This document shows positions 1 through 9,592 of a stretch of DNA of 64,000 nucleotides, piece after piece (the stretch's first letter is position 1; the number at the start of each line of letters is the position of its first letter). A program made the position numbers and the translations under genes. Source of the stretch: Nocardia gamkensis NBRC 108242. GTDB lineage: Bacteria > Actinomycetota > Actinomycetes > Mycobacteriales > Mycobacteriaceae. The notes under the pieces are model-generated. The model saw only the letters and a program-made list of their open reading frames with translations. It was not told the origin of the DNA and ran no database searches. The stretch is from contig NZ_BDBM01000030.1 of the NCBI RefSeq assembly GCF_001612985.1, forward strand, positions 51,979 to 115,978, written 5' to 3'.

Positions 1-271
1 GCATCGGGTGTTCACCATGAGCACGCCGCCGCGCGAGCGGCCGCGAACCCCGGTCGTAGGCGACCGCGCCGGCACGGGGACGCGCCCCGGGCGGGCGCCG
101 ATCGGCCGCTGATCGGTGCACGGGTGCCAGTGCGCGGGCACGCGCACCATCACCCAGCAACTGCCGGGCGGTCTCGTAGCCGAGATCGTCCCGATCGGGA
201 TCGGCGGGGCGCTCGGGTCGCGCGACCGCCGAGCCGAGGGAAGGGGTGACATCGCTGATCGCAGTGCTCAT
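1..271 (-). CDS. N-terminal fragment of the gene divergent from lexA (probable SOS-induced LysM/ChiZ-like cell-wall protein)
   Basis: An open frame runs from an ATG at 271 to the window edge, about 90 codons with no stop. A clear Shine-Dalgarno (GGAGG, plus-strand 280-284) lies 8 bases upstream, which fixes the start. The visible part is hydrophilic and rich in Arg, Pro and Ala; no domain is reached. In mycobacteria the gene divergent from lexA encodes a LysM-containing, SOS-induced cell-wall hydrolase that slows division. The position and the shared LexA boxes suggest the same here, but no LysM domain is visible, so the function rests on context alone. The C-terminal part lies outside the window. 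Confidence 0.6.
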   Translation of the reverse strand, partial: MSTAISDVTPSLGSAVARPERPADPDRDDLGYETARQLLGDGARARALAPVHRSAADRRPPGARPRAGAVAYDRGSRPLARRRAHGEHPM

Positions 272-316
272 CGGACAAACCTCCGTGATAGGTGCTCCGG
301 TCGGCGTTCGAGCTGT

Positions 317-332
317 TCGAACATGTGTTCAG
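317..332. promoter_or_regulatory. LexA (SOS) box 1
   Basis: TCGAAC-ATGT-GTTCAG matches the actinobacterial SOS consensus TCGAAC-N4-GTTCGA at 11 of 12 defined positions. It lies 46 bases upstream of the divergent minus-strand start at 271, so it most likely controls that gene. Confidence 0.75.
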
Positions 333-354
333 GGGCTATTCGCTCATGTGTTCG

Positions 355-370
355 AAGAACTGGTGTTCGA
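355..370. promoter_or_regulatory. Probable LexA (SOS) box 2
   Basis: AAGAAC-TGGT-GTTCGA keeps the core GAAC-N4-GTTC and the whole right half but has two mismatches in the left half. It lies mid-way between the divergent starts and could be a weaker auxiliary site. Confidence 0.5.
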
Positions 371-418
371 TTTCTACCACGCGTCGCCGACAAAGTCAGC
401 AGGAACACCCGACATGCG

Positions 419-434
419 TCGAACAGATGTTTGA
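419..434. promoter_or_regulatory. LexA (SOS) box 3, nearest lexA
   Basis: TCGAAC-AGAT-GTTTGA matches the consensus at 11 of 12 defined positions. It lies 107 bases upstream of the lexA start and is the best candidate for lexA autorepression. Confidence 0.75.
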
Positions 435-540
435 TCCAGCGGCGCGACCGGACTAGATTCGAAGAACCGAAGACACGACAGGCCATGAGGACACATGCCG
501 GGCACCGACCGGCCTGGCACAGCAGGAAAGGGCGGTTGCG

Positions 541-1263
541 GTGAGGCAGACGGACGACACGGGTGACGAGAGCGGCGCCGACGCGGCGGGTAGCGGAGCG
601 GATCTCACCGTGCGTCAGCGCAAAGTGCTGGAGGTGATCCGCTCCTCGGTGAGCGAGCGCGGCTACCCGCCGAGCATCCGGGAGATCGGTGACGCCGTCG
701 GCCTCACGTCCACCTCGTCGGTCGCCCATCAGCTGCGCGCCCTGGAGCGCAAGGGCTACCTGCGCCGCGATCCGAATCGGCCACGCGCCGTGGACGTCCG
801 GGGCCTGGACGAGGTGGTGCGGTCGGTGACCAGCCTGCCGGCCGCGGCGGTCGACGACGGTGAGATCACCGTCGACGTCGACCGTCCCGTCCCCACGTTC
901 GTCCCGGTGCTCGGTCGCATCGCCGCCGGTGGCCCGATCCTGGCCGAGCAGGCCGTGGAGGACGTCTTCCCGCTGCCGCGCGAGCTGGTCGGCGACGGTT
1001 CCCTGTTCCTGCTGAAGGTGGTCGGCCAGTCCATGATCGACGCGGCGATCTGCGACGGCGACTGGGTGGTCGTGCGACAGCAGAACGTCGCCGACAACGG
1101 CGACATCGTCGCGGCGATGATCGACGGGGAGGCCACGGTGAAGACCTTCAAGCGCACCGGCAAGGACGTCTGGCTGATGCCGCACAACCCCGTCTTCGAA
1201 CCGATTCCCGGTAACGACGCCCAGATTCTCGGCAAGGTCGTCACGGTCATCCGCAAGATCTGA
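541..1263 (+). CDS. lexA: LexA repressor, SOS regulator
   Basis: LexA represses DNA-damage genes and cleaves itself when bound to RecA filaments. The 240-residue protein has an N-terminal winged helix-turn-helix (about residues 22-90, with the SIREIGDAVGLTSTSSV recognition region) and a C-terminal S24 peptidase domain. The self-cleavage bond is Ala129-Gly130 in GRIAAGG. The catalytic pair is Ser164 (GQSMID) and Lys201 (ATVKTF), so the protein looks fully functional. The GTG start is preceded by AGGAAAGG about 10 bases upstream. The first 20 or so residues are a non-conserved acidic extension, so a slightly later start is possible. SOS-type boxes upstream indicate autoregulation, and recA lies 42 kb away in the same window. 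Confidence 0.97.
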   Translation: MRQTDDTGDESGADAAGSGADLTVRQRKVLEVIRSSVSERGYPPSIREIGDAVGLTSTSSVAHQLRALERKGYLRRDPNRPRAVDVRGLDEVVRSVTSLPAAAVDDGEITVDVDRPVPTFVPVLGRIAAGGPILAEQAVEDVFPLPRELVGDGSLFLLKVVGQSMIDAAICDGDWVVVRQQNVADNGDIVAAMIDGEATVKTFKRTGKDVWLMPHNPVFEPIPGNDAQILGKVVTVIRKI

Positions 1264-1277
1264 CGGTTTCATAGGAA

Positions 1278-1323
1278 CGGCGAACGCCGACCGTGCGCTG
1301 ATGCGCGCCGTCGGCGTTCGCCG
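1278..1323 (+). terminator. Hairpin after lexA
   Basis: A perfect 14-bp inverted repeat (arms 1278-1291 and 1310-1323) encloses an 18-base loop starting 15 bases after the lexA stop. There is no U-tract, as is usual for actinobacterial terminators. It probably ends the lexA transcript before the glycosyltransferase gene. Confidence 0.6.
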
Positions 1324-1404
1324 ACCGGCACAAGGCGTGACACTCACAGCTGATTGCCAGCTGATGCGCAGGCGATTCACCAGGACGCTTGCGAAGCTCC
1401 AGCG

Positions 1405-3435
1405 GTGACAGCGATTCCCGCCGTGCCCGATGCGCATCCGATTGCCACCCGCGCCGGATCGGCCGGCTTACCGCCCGCGCGAGGGTGGGAGCGCGCGGGG
1501 CTGCCTCTCCTGCTGATCGGGACCGCGGTCGCGTACCTGTGGCACATCACGGTCAACGGGATGGGCAACGACTTCTATGCCGCGGCAGCCTGGTCCGGTG
1601 CAGGGAACTGGAAGGCGGCGCTGTTCGGTTCCCTCGATCCGGCCAACTTCATCACCGTGGACAAGCCGCCGGTGTCGCAATGGGTGATGGGCGTATCGGG
1701 GCACCTGTTCGGATTCGGCAGCGCGAGCATGCTGGCGCCGCAGGCGCTGATGGCCGTGGCCGCGGTGGCATTGCTGTACGCGATGGTCACCGAGGCGACC
1801 GCCAACCGGGCCGCCGGTCTGCTGGCCGGAGCCGTTCTGGCGGCAACGCCGGTGGTGGCGTTGATGTTTCGATTCAACAATCCGGATGCCGTGATGGTGC
1901 TGCTGATGACCGCGGGCGCGTACTGCACGCTCCGGGCGGCGCGGCAGGCGAGCGCGCGCTGGCTGATACTGGCGGGCGTCGCGCTCGGGTTCGCGTTTCT
2001 GGCGAAGATGCTCGAAGGGCTCATGGTGCTGCCCGCTTTGGCGCTCACCTATCTGATCGTCGCGCCGGCTTCGGCGCGAAAACGCCTGCTGCACTTGTCC
2101 GCCGCCGCGGCGGCGCTGATCATCTCCTCGGGCTGGTATGTCCTTCTGACGGTCCTGTGGCCCACCACCGCGCGGCCCTACCTGGCGGGCTCGACGAACA
2201 ACACCTTCATGGATCTGGTGCTGGGCTACAACGGGTTCGCTCGTTTCCTGGGGCACAATCACCGTGGCGGCAACCGGTTCGCACTGCCGCCCGGATACGA
2301 GATGCCACCGGCCGCCGGGCATACCGGTGGCGGGTTCGCCGGATCGAGCGGACCGAGTCCGGTTCGCCTGTTCAGCGGCGAGATCGGATTCGAGATCTCC
2401 TGGCTGCTTCCGGCTGCCCTGCTCGCCTTCGTACTGGTGCTCGTCTCCCGTGGGCGGGCGCCTCGCACCGACCCGATGCGTGCGGCCGCATTGGCTTTCG
2501 GGTTGTGGCTGATCGTCGACGGCGTCGCGTTCACCGTGATGCGCGGCGGCATGCATGCCTACTACACGCTGGCGATCGGTCCCGCCGTGGCCGGGATGTT
2601 CGCGATCGGGGTGGCCGAGATGTGGCGGCGGCGGTCCGCCGCGTTCGGCCGAATCGGCGCCGCCGCACTGGTGTTGACGTCGGGTCTGTGGGCGTTCGTC
2701 CTGCTCGACCGCAACCCCGAGTGGCTGCCGCCCCTGCGTTGGACACTCGCGGTGGTCTCGACGGTGGCGGCGGTCGCTCTGGTCGCCGCCGCGTTCCCCG
2801 GCGGGGCGCGGCGGGTGCGGGCCGGAGCCGTCTCGGTGCTCGTCGTCTCGGGGGTGCTCGCAGGCATCGGCGGATCGACGGCGTACGCCGCGGCCACCCT
2901 GCCGCAGGCGCATACCGGGGGCAGCCCGACCGTCGGCCCCGCCGAGCCCGCGGCTCCGGATCCGGTGAACGACGTCCGCCGCGAGGTGACCTCGTTCGTG
3001 AACGGAGAGGTCGAACCTCGACTTTCCGCGCTGTTGCGCGACACCTCCACGACCTGGTCGGCCGCTGTGGACCGCTCCTCGGTCGCCGCGTCGCTCGAAC
3101 TCGCCAGCCACACCCCGGTCGTCGCCATCGGCGGTTTCACCTCCGACGACCCGGTACCCACCCTCGACGAATTCCAGACCATGGTCCGCACTCATCAGGT
3201 GACGTACTACCTCGCGCAAGAGGTGCGGTTGCCCGATTCGTGGCGTGTGCCCGGCCGGGCCGAGGCGCCCGCCGGGCCGGGTCCGGACAACGGATGGTGG
3301 CGCCCGGCCGGGCACGAAGACATCGCCGAGTGGGTGTCCGCGCACTACACGGCGGTACACATCGGCAATGTCGCCGTCTACGACCTCACCGCGCAGGCCT
3401 GCGCCGATGCACCCGGAAGGGCCTGCGCGAAATGA
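1405..3435 (+). CDS. GT39-type polyprenyl-phosphate glycosyltransferase, multi-pass membrane protein
   Basis: This long integral membrane protein of about 676 residues resembles the ArnT/PMT (GT39) family. Such enzymes move a sugar from a polyprenyl-phosphate donor to a lipid, wall polymer or protein on the outer face of the membrane. The first periplasmic loop has the family-like motif GNDFYAAAAW followed by FITVDKPP. Roughly a dozen hydrophobic segments follow up to about residue 500, then a soluble C-terminal domain. The start is uncertain: there is no good ribosome site, and I chose GTG 1405. A TTG at 1354 would add 17 residues. The gene stands alone between lexA and the convergent membrane-protein pair. 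The substrate cannot be told from sequence. Confidence 0.85.
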   Translation: MTAIPAVPDAHPIATRAGSAGLPPARGWERAGLPLLLIGTAVAYLWHITVNGMGNDFYAAAAWSGAGNWKAALFGSLDPANFITVDKPPVSQWVMGVSGHLFGFGSASMLAPQALMAVAAVALLYAMVTEATANRAAGLLAGAVLAATPVVALMFRFNNPDAVMVLLMTAGAYCTLRAARQASARWLILAGVALGFAFLAKMLEGLMVLPALALTYLIVAPASARKRLLHLSAAAAALIISSGWYVLLTVLWPTTARPYLAGSTNNTFMDLVLGYNGFARFLGHNHRGGNRFALPPGYEMPPAAGHTGGGFAGSSGPSPVRLFSGEIGFEISWLLPAALLAFVLVLVSRGRAPRTDPMRAAALAFGLWLIVDGVAFTVMRGGMHAYYTLAIGPAVAGMFAIGVAEMWRRRSAAFGRIGAAALVLTSGLWAFVLLDRNPEWLPPLRWTLAVVSTVAAVALVAAAFPGGARRVRAGAVSVLVVSGVLAGIGGSTAYAAATLPQAHTGGSPTVGPAEPAAPDPVNDVRREVTSFVNGEVEPRLSALLRDTSTTWSAAVDRSSVAASLELASHTPVVAIGGFTSDDPVPTLDEFQTMVRTHQVTYYLAQEVRLPDSWRVPGRAEAPAGPGPDNGWWRPAGHEDIAEWVSAHYTAVHIGNVAVYDLTAQACADAPGRACAK

Positions 3436-3511
3436 TCGGACAGCCCCGGCAGTGCCACCGCCTGCACCACTGGTGATGGCGCGTTCCGGTGGCGGCCGGT
3501 ACGACGGGGTG

Positions 3512-3925
3512 TCAACTCGTGCCCACACCGAGTGCGGTCAGCAGCACCAGCACGACGGTGAGCACGGCCAGCACGCCGTGGCCCGCGACGATGGCGACGG
3601 GAAAGTGCCCTTCGGGAGGTTCTGCCGTACCCGCCGAACGGGCACGGTAGGTGGGCAGCCAGCGCAGCAGCATCGCGAATCCGAGCAGCGCGACGGGGAT
3701 CAGCAGTACGAACGCGACCCACGCCAGTGCGTCCGTGTCGAGGACGAGGTACAGGATCCAGCAGATCAGTCCGGCGACGGCGAGCGTGAAGTGACCGAAC
3801 ACGACCGGCACGGGCAGCTGGGTGGAACTCGGTTGCCGCGTCCCGCCCCGGGCGATCCACGTGCCGAGCATGAAGAAACCGCCGCCCGCGGTGAGCAGCC
3901 AAGAAACCAGTGCGGCGATGCCCAT
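3512..3925 (-). CDS. Small four-helix membrane protein, hypothetical
   Basis: A 137-residue protein with four predicted membrane helices (near residues 5-25, 43-65, 68-88 and 110-132). The loop between helices 3 and 4 is charged and Pro-rich. A strong AGGAGG lies 5 bases before the ATG. It sits 29 bases downstream of the DUF2231 gene on the same strand, so the two are probably co-transcribed. I do not recognise a family. Its length and its pairing with DUF2231 suggest a small membrane complex, but no catalytic or metal-binding motif is visible. Confidence 0.75.
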   Translation of the reverse strand: MGIAALVSWLLTAGGGFFMLGTWIARGGTRQPSSTQLPVPVVFGHFTLAVAGLICWILYLVLDTDALAWVAFVLLIPVALLGFAMLLRWLPTYRARSAGTAEPPEGHFPVAIVAGHGVLAVLTVVLVLLTALGVGTS

Positions 3926-3954
3926 GGTGTGCCTCCTGAGGGATGCGAAGGGAT

Positions 3955-4464
3955 TCAGTGGGTGAAGCCGCCGGCTTGGGTGGTTTCGTCGGCGACCCGC
4001 ACGCCGTAGCGATAAGCCAGCTTGCCGCCGAGATACCCGGAAATGGCCAGCGTCACCAGGCTCGCCGCCGACAGCGCCAGCGGACCGGCCGGGACCGCGA
4101 CCGCGAGGTCCGCACCCCGCCGCCACACGAAACCCAGCGCATATGCGACGGTCACCAGCAAGTTGAGGGTCATGTGCAGCAATCCGGTACGGAAGGCGGG
4201 CGTACCGGTCGGGATCGCGAGCAGATCGAGGAACCCGATCGTCGCGGCGATCAAGGCGCCCAGCACGCCGATCGCGATCAACCAGGACGATCCCTCGACC
4301 AAGAAGTCCGGATCGTCGACGAGGCGGGACGCGATGTCGAACACGAAACTGGCGACCCAGGCGCCGATGGGGACGGTGACCAGTATCGGATGGAACGGAT
4401 GCCCGTACGGACCGGCCAGCACCGCACTCACCGGCCGCTTTCCCTGCCGTGGATCGCCGCTCAT
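3955..4464 (-). CDS. DUF2231 family membrane protein
   Basis: The 169-residue protein matches the DUF2231 pattern. It has an N-terminal GHPFHPILVTVPIGAW motif with paired histidines facing the membrane, then four hydrophobic segments with a His in the third (LLHMTLN). DUF2231 proteins are often found next to Rieske or other redox proteins, and the conserved histidines have prompted guesses of haem or metal binding; none is proven. GGAGG precedes the ATG by about 7 bases. It is first in a two-gene unit with the four-helix protein and lies downstream of two very short ORFs and the hydrogenase cluster on the same strand. Confidence 0.85.
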   Translation of the reverse strand: MSGDPRQGKRPVSAVLAGPYGHPFHPILVTVPIGAWVASFVFDIASRLVDDPDFLVEGSSWLIAIGVLGALIAATIGFLDLLAIPTGTPAFRTGLLHMTLNLLVTVAYALGFVWRRGADLAVAVPAGPLALSAASLVTLAISGYLGGKLAYRYGVRVADETTQAGGFTH

Positions 4465-4690
4465 CGCATACCTCCGCCGAGGTCGATCAGGTCGATGACG
4501 AAAGTAGTCTTACCCGCCGCGCGGGACATTCACACCGCGCATCGGGTCGACCACAATCGACCCCGGGGTCGATTCTCGGCCGGCGAATACTCGGCGCGTG
4601 ACGCGCTGGTTTTGTGGCACCGGTACAGTGACCGAAACACACGCACGCCACACCGAGCCATCATTCGACTTTCCGCCTGTGGAACGGCCA

Positions 4691-4774
4691 CTACATCATT
4701 GGCAACATCGGCATCTGCATGCCGGGGAACATGCGATTCCACCAGTCGCGTGCCATCCCCATCATCTGATCCAT
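4691..4774 (-). CDS. Candidate 27-residue methionine-rich micropeptide
   Basis: A very short frame begins at ATG 4774 (an in-frame GTG directly precedes it) and encodes 27 residues, of which 10 are Met. The N-terminus reads MDQMMGMARDWW, and the second half repeats Met-x-Met pairs around Gly and Pro. The ribosome site AAGGGAGGTGA is one of the strongest in the window and lies 8-9 bases upstream. There are no Cys or His. Met-rich stretches of this kind bind Cu(I) or Ag(I) in other proteins, or the peptide could be a small membrane-surface helix. It lies about 40 bases after a second tiny ORF and 226 bases before the DUF2231 gene. Expression is unproven. Confidence 0.5.
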   Translation of the reverse strand: MDQMMGMARDWWNRMFPGMQMPMLPMM

Positions 4775-4815
4775 CACGGTAGTTCACCTCCCTTCAACAG
4801 GACTCGAGAAGCAGG

Positions 4816-4929
4816 TCAGCTCATCGGCCTCGAAGGTGGGGAAACGCGCTCACACGCCGCGATAATCACCGGGAAACAATTCCTGGGTTGCAATGAATTT
4901 TCCGCCCGGGTGACCATTGGCGAATTCAC
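4816..4929 (-). CDS. Candidate 37-residue small ORF or leader peptide
   Basis: A GTG-started frame of 37 codons has a well-placed GAGGAG (plus-strand 4936-4941) 6 bases upstream. A possible -10 element lies about 38 bases before the start. The peptide has two Cys and a short hydrophobic stretch (CFPVIIAAC) and resembles nothing I know. Its stop lies 41 bases before the methionine-rich ORF, so the two could form one short transcript, with this one acting as a leader. The surrounding DNA is less GC-rich than neighbouring genes. It could also be chance. Confidence 0.35.
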   Translation of the reverse strand: MNSPMVTRAENSLQPRNCFPVIIAACERVSPPSRPMS

Positions 4930-4966
4930 GCGGCACTCCTCGCGGTCGGGATCGACAGCTGTGTAC

Positions 4967-4972
4967 ATTCTA
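4967..4972 (-). promoter_or_regulatory. Possible -10 element for the short ORF pair
   Basis: TAGAAT on the minus strand fits the actinobacterial -10 pattern TAnnnT, in a locally AT-richer stretch about 38 bases before the GTG at 4929. No convincing -35 is present at 16-18 bases spacing. Confidence 0.35.
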
Positions 4973-5175
4973 CTCCGAGCACGGTTGCCGAAAAACGTCG
5001 TCGCGCCTTACGAATTCGCCGAACCGTCGAGGGCCGGGCATTTCCACCGATCGGACCTTTGCGTCCGAATGGAACATCGCCATAGGCCTCGGACGACGAC
5101 GGCGACCTTGTCGGGGCGATGAAGCCCGCCGCCACGAATTCGGCGTTCGTGATCGGCGGCGCGGCACGGAGTTCG

Positions 5176-5919
5176 TCAGCTCGCCGGGCTCCGCCGCGCG
5201 GCCAGCCGCCGATTGGTGACCTCCAGCTGACGCACCGTGCCCGACTCCAGAGCCCGCACCCCGGCGTCGTCCAGTCGCCCGCACAGCCGCCCCCAATGCA
5301 CCGCGACCCGCTCCCCCGCCGCCACATCCGGCAGCGCCGCGTACCCGTCCACCCGGATCGGCACGGACTCGGACGTCTCCGCCGACAGCGTGAGGCGTTC
5401 TCCGTCCCAACGGAGCCTGCGGCAGCGCAGCGAGACCTCGCCGCCGCTGCGGTCGAGGACCGTTCCCCAGGTGATCCGGCAGCTGTCGAGGATGTGCAGG
5501 GGATGCGCGTTGCCGTGCCGGAGCAGCCGCGACCACGGGTACACACCGAAGACGTGGAAACAATGGTTGGCCGCGGCTTCCTCGGCCAACCGCGGGGTCA
5601 GATGCGTCCAGTACCCGCCCGCGACCGGGCCGAGCAGACTCAGCAGTTCCGCGGTGAACTCACGGGGGTCCAGGCTCGCGCCGACTCCACCGCCCAGCCA
5701 ATAGGATTCGACGAGCCTGCGGTCCAGCGGATCGGCGATGCCGGTCATCCGGGCCATCACCCGCAGGTAGGGCCACGCGCCGGTGAACCGGCGTGCCACC
5801 GCGCGCACCTGTTCTTCCGAGCCGTCCCGCAACGCGACCGCGTCGGGTGGCCCGCAGTAGCCGAGCCGGTTGGGCGCGTAGGCGTACCGGGCGAACATCT
5901 CCGCGCCGCCGCCCGTCAT
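5176..5919 (-). CDS. DUF6390 family protein, last gene of the hydrogenase cluster
   Basis: A soluble protein of 247 residues beginning near MFARYAYAPNRLGYCGP, the signature I associate with DUF6390. It also has a HCFHVFGVYPWSRLL segment. Its start overlaps the stop of the nickel permease by 4 bases (ATGA), so translation is coupled. Members sit next to hydrogenase genes in actinobacteria, but their role is unknown. No cofactor motif is obvious beyond scattered Cys and His. Being last in the operon beside the permease suggests a part in nickel handling or maturation; this is inference. Confidence 0.8.
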   Translation of the reverse strand: MTGGGAEMFARYAYAPNRLGYCGPPDAVALRDGSEEQVRAVARRFTGAWPYLRVMARMTGIADPLDRRLVESYWLGGGVGASLDPREFTAELLSLLGPVAGGYWTHLTPRLAEEAAANHCFHVFGVYPWSRLLRHGNAHPLHILDSCRITWGTVLDRSGGEVSLRCRRLRWDGERLTLSAETSESVPIRVDGYAALPDVAAGERVAVHWGRLCGRLDDAGVRALESGTVRQLEVTNRRLAARRSPAS

Positions 5920-7037
5920 CGGCACGGCCTTCCACCGGCGCGCTCGACGGACCAGCGCTGTTCGAGCCTGCCGAATCGCCACACCGCCACCGCCACCGCC
6001 CAGGTGAGCACGAACAGTCCGGCGATCAGCAAACCCATGGCGCCGAGATCCAGCCCACCGACCCAGGCCACCGGACCGTCGGCGATGCCGAATTCGTCGG
6101 CCAGCACCGAGATCATCTCCTGCGCGCCGATCAGCAGGGCCACCACGACCGACAGCCCCGTGACGACGATGTTGTAGTAGACGCTGCGCAGCGGCCCCGC
6201 GAACGCCCACCCGTACGCGTAGTTCATGAACGCGCCGTCCAGCGCGTCGAACAGCGTCATTCCCGCCGAGAACAACACCGGCAGCACCAGGATCGCGTAC
6301 CACGGCAGGGCGGTCGCCGCCGCGCCGCCCGCGATCACCAGCAGGCTCACCTCGGTGACGGTGTCGAAGCCGAGGCCGAACAGCAGTCCGACCGGGTACA
6401 TCTGCCACGGCGCGCGCACCGCTCGGGTCAGCGGGCCGATCACCCGCTGCAAGGCGCCGCGGTCGTCCAGCTGCCTCCGCAACGCGGCCTCGTCGTACGT
6501 CCCGCGACGCATGCCGCGGAACACCCGCCATATCCCGATCAAGGAGACCAGGTTCAACAGCCCGATGGCGAGCAGGAAGGTTCCCGAGACGCCGGTTCCG
6601 AACACCCCGGTCCAGTGGTGCAGCCCGGACTGCTCGTCCCGCAGGTTTCCCGCCAGCGCCTTGACGCCGAACGCCAGTAGCGCGACCAGGACGAAGACGA
6701 TGGTGGAGTGGCCGAGGGAGAACCAGAACCCCACCGACAGCGGCTTGCGCCCGTCGGCGACCAGCTTGCGGGTGGTGTTGTCGATGGCGGCGATGTGGTC
6801 GGCGTCGAAGGCGTGCCGCATCCCGAGCGTGTACGCGGTGACACCGAGACCGACGCCGAACACCGCACCGTCCACGACGTACCCGCCGGGGACCACGACC
6901 AGCAGCAGTGCCGCCCACCCGAGGACGTGCAGGGTGACGACGACCGCCGCCATCCCCGTGACGCCGCGCCGCTGCCGTCCGTCCAGTGGGCGGCGCGCCG
7001 CCGAGGGGCTATCGGCGATCCGAACGATGATGCACAC
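5916..7037 (-). CDS. HoxN/HupN/NixA family nickel (cobalt) permease
   Basis: An integral membrane nickel transporter of about 373 residues that supplies metal for the hydrogenase active site. It shows the family signatures in order: RHAFDADHIAAIDN in helix II, LGHSTIVF in helix III, LGFDTVTE, and GMTLFDALDGAFM. About eight membrane helices are visible. The start is not certain. GTG 7037 has AAGG 4 bases upstream and gives an N-terminus with the basic RRGVTG segment before helix I. The gene lies 34 bases after hypE and overlaps the DUF6390 gene by 4 bases. Co-location with the hyp genes favours nickel over cobalt as substrate. Confidence 0.92.
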   Translation of the reverse strand: MCIIVRIADSPSAARRPLDGRQRRGVTGMAAVVVTLHVLGWAALLLVVVPGGYVVDGAVFGVGLGVTAYTLGMRHAFDADHIAAIDNTTRKLVADGRKPLSVGFWFSLGHSTIVFVLVALLAFGVKALAGNLRDEQSGLHHWTGVFGTGVSGTFLLAIGLLNLVSLIGIWRVFRGMRRGTYDEAALRRQLDDRGALQRVIGPLTRAVRAPWQMYPVGLLFGLGFDTVTEVSLLVIAGGAAATALPWYAILVLPVLFSAGMTLFDALDGAFMNYAYGWAFAGPLRSVYYNIVVTGLSVVVALLIGAQEMISVLADEFGIADGPVAWVGGLDLGAMGLLIAGLFVLTWAVAVAVWRFGRLEQRWSVERAGGRPCR

Positions 7038-7071
7038 CTCGCCTTCTGGCTCGGGACCGTTGCGTCCGCGG

Positions 7072-8140
7072 TCAGCAGATTCGCGGTAATTGCTCGCCCG
7101 CGGGCAGGTCCACCACCCGGGTCCCGCCGAGCGCGGTGCGGGCCACCACCATGCCGGGATGTTCGGCGACGCACCGGCCGATCGCCGCGGCCTGCGCACC
7201 CAGCGGGTGTTCCCGCATCGTCGCGAGCACCCGATCGGCGTCCTCGGGTGCGACGAACGCCAGCAGCTTGCCCTCGTTGGCCACGTACATCGGGTCCAGG
7301 CCGAGCAGCCCGCACGCGTCGCGCACGCCGTCGGGCACCGGCAGCTGCCGCTCGTCCAGGGATACGCCGACCCCCGCGGCGCGGGCGATCTCGTTGAGCG
7401 AGGCCGCGACGCCGCCGCGCGTGGGGTCGCGCAGCACGTGCACGTCGGCGCCGGTGGCCAGCATCGCCGCGACCAAGCCGTGCAGCGGCGCGGTGTCGCT
7501 GAGCACGGTGGTGCCGAATTCCAGTCCTTCGCGGCAGCTGAGCACCGCGACACCGTGCACGCCGATGTCACCGCTGACCAGCACGACGTCACCCGGCCTG
7601 GCGCGCTGCGGCCGGATGTCGACCTCGGGAGCCACCACGCCGATTCCCGCGGTGTTGATGTAGATCCCGTCTCCGTGTCCGGCGTCGACGACCTTGGTGT
7701 CGCCGGTGACCAGCTGGACTTCCGCCGCCAGCGCGGCGGTGCCGACCGCCTGCGCGATGCGCGCGATGTCGGCCAGCGCGGTGCCCTCCTCCAGGATGAA
7801 CGCGGTGGACAGCACCATCGGACGCGCACCGGACATGGCCAGATCGTTCACCGTGCCGTTGACCGCGAGCTCACCGATGGTGCCGCCGGGGAACACGATC
7901 GGTTTCACCACGAACGAGTCGGTGGAGAAGGCCAGCCGCGCGCCGTCGAGCGTGACCACCGCGGAGTCGCCGAGGTCGGCGTGCGCGGCCGAGCCGAACG
8001 CGGGCAGGAACAGATGCTCGATCAGTTCGCCGGACATCGCTCCGCCGCCGCCGTGGCCCATCACGATGTTCGGCGCGTCCCGCAGCGGCATCGGGCAGAC
8101 CCAGCCCTCCACGTCGATCGCCACGGGAGCGGCGCCGTCC

Positions 8141-8148
<8 letters not shown>
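7072..8148 (-). CDS. hypE: Hydrogenase maturation protein HypE (thiocarbamate-forming dehydratase)
   Basis: HypE accepts a carbamoyl group from HypF on its C-terminal cysteine and dehydrates it with ATP to a thiocyanate, the source of the cyanide ligands of the active-site iron. The 358-residue protein is an AIR-synthase-like ATP enzyme. It begins with a MGHGGGGAMSGELI segment and ends in the diagnostic tetrapeptide Pro-Arg-Ile-Cys, so the acceptor thiol is present. Its ATG overlaps the end of hypD by 8 bases, with GGAGGTG inside hypD as ribosome site. The nickel permease gene follows. Confidence 0.97.
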
Positions 8149-9249
<1,101 letters not shown>

Positions 9250-9253
<4 letters not shown>

Positions 9254-9576
9254 GACCGGGCCTCCGGTTCCTCGCGTGATTGCTCGGCGGCTGGATTGTC
9301 CATGCCCGCCTGCTTCGCGGCGATGGCGAAACCGTCGCCGAATTCCTCGTTCAGTACGCCGAGGTGCTCGAACTCGGCCAGGGTCCGCAACGCGGACTCC
9401 TCGTCCAGCCGCTGGATCGCGAAACCGACGTGGACCACGACGTAGTCACCGACCGCCGCGTCCGGGATGTATTGCAAGCAAACATCCTTGTGCAAGCCGC
9501 CGAAGTCGACGACCGACATCAGCGTGCCGTCCCGCTCGTGCAGGCTGAGCACTTTTCCAGGTACCGCAAGACACAT
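9250..9576 (-). CDS. hypC: HypC/HybG/HupF family hydrogenase chaperone, copy 1
   Basis: HypC carries the iron unit from HypD to the large subunit, using its N-terminal cysteine. The protein begins Met-Cys-Leu-Ala-Val-Pro-Gly-Lys-Val, the family signature with Cys2. At 108 residues it is longer than the usual 75-95 because of an acidic tail of about 25 residues. It lies directly upstream of hypD with a 4-base overlap, so this copy is the likely HypD partner. A second HypC-type gene is at 11956-12198. Confidence 0.95.
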
Positions 9577-9592
9577 CGTTGCTCTCCTTCGC

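Noticed and set aside
268..3528. Very long open frames opposite or out of phase with lexA and the GT39 gene
   Set aside because: They are high-GC shadow frames: Arg/Gly-rich translations, no ribosome sites, and they overlap genes with clear domains.
4530..4787. 85-residue minus-strand frame overlapping the methionine-rich ORF
   Set aside because: It uses another frame without its own ribosome site, and its composition is random-like; the 27-codon frame fits the Shine-Dalgarno far better.
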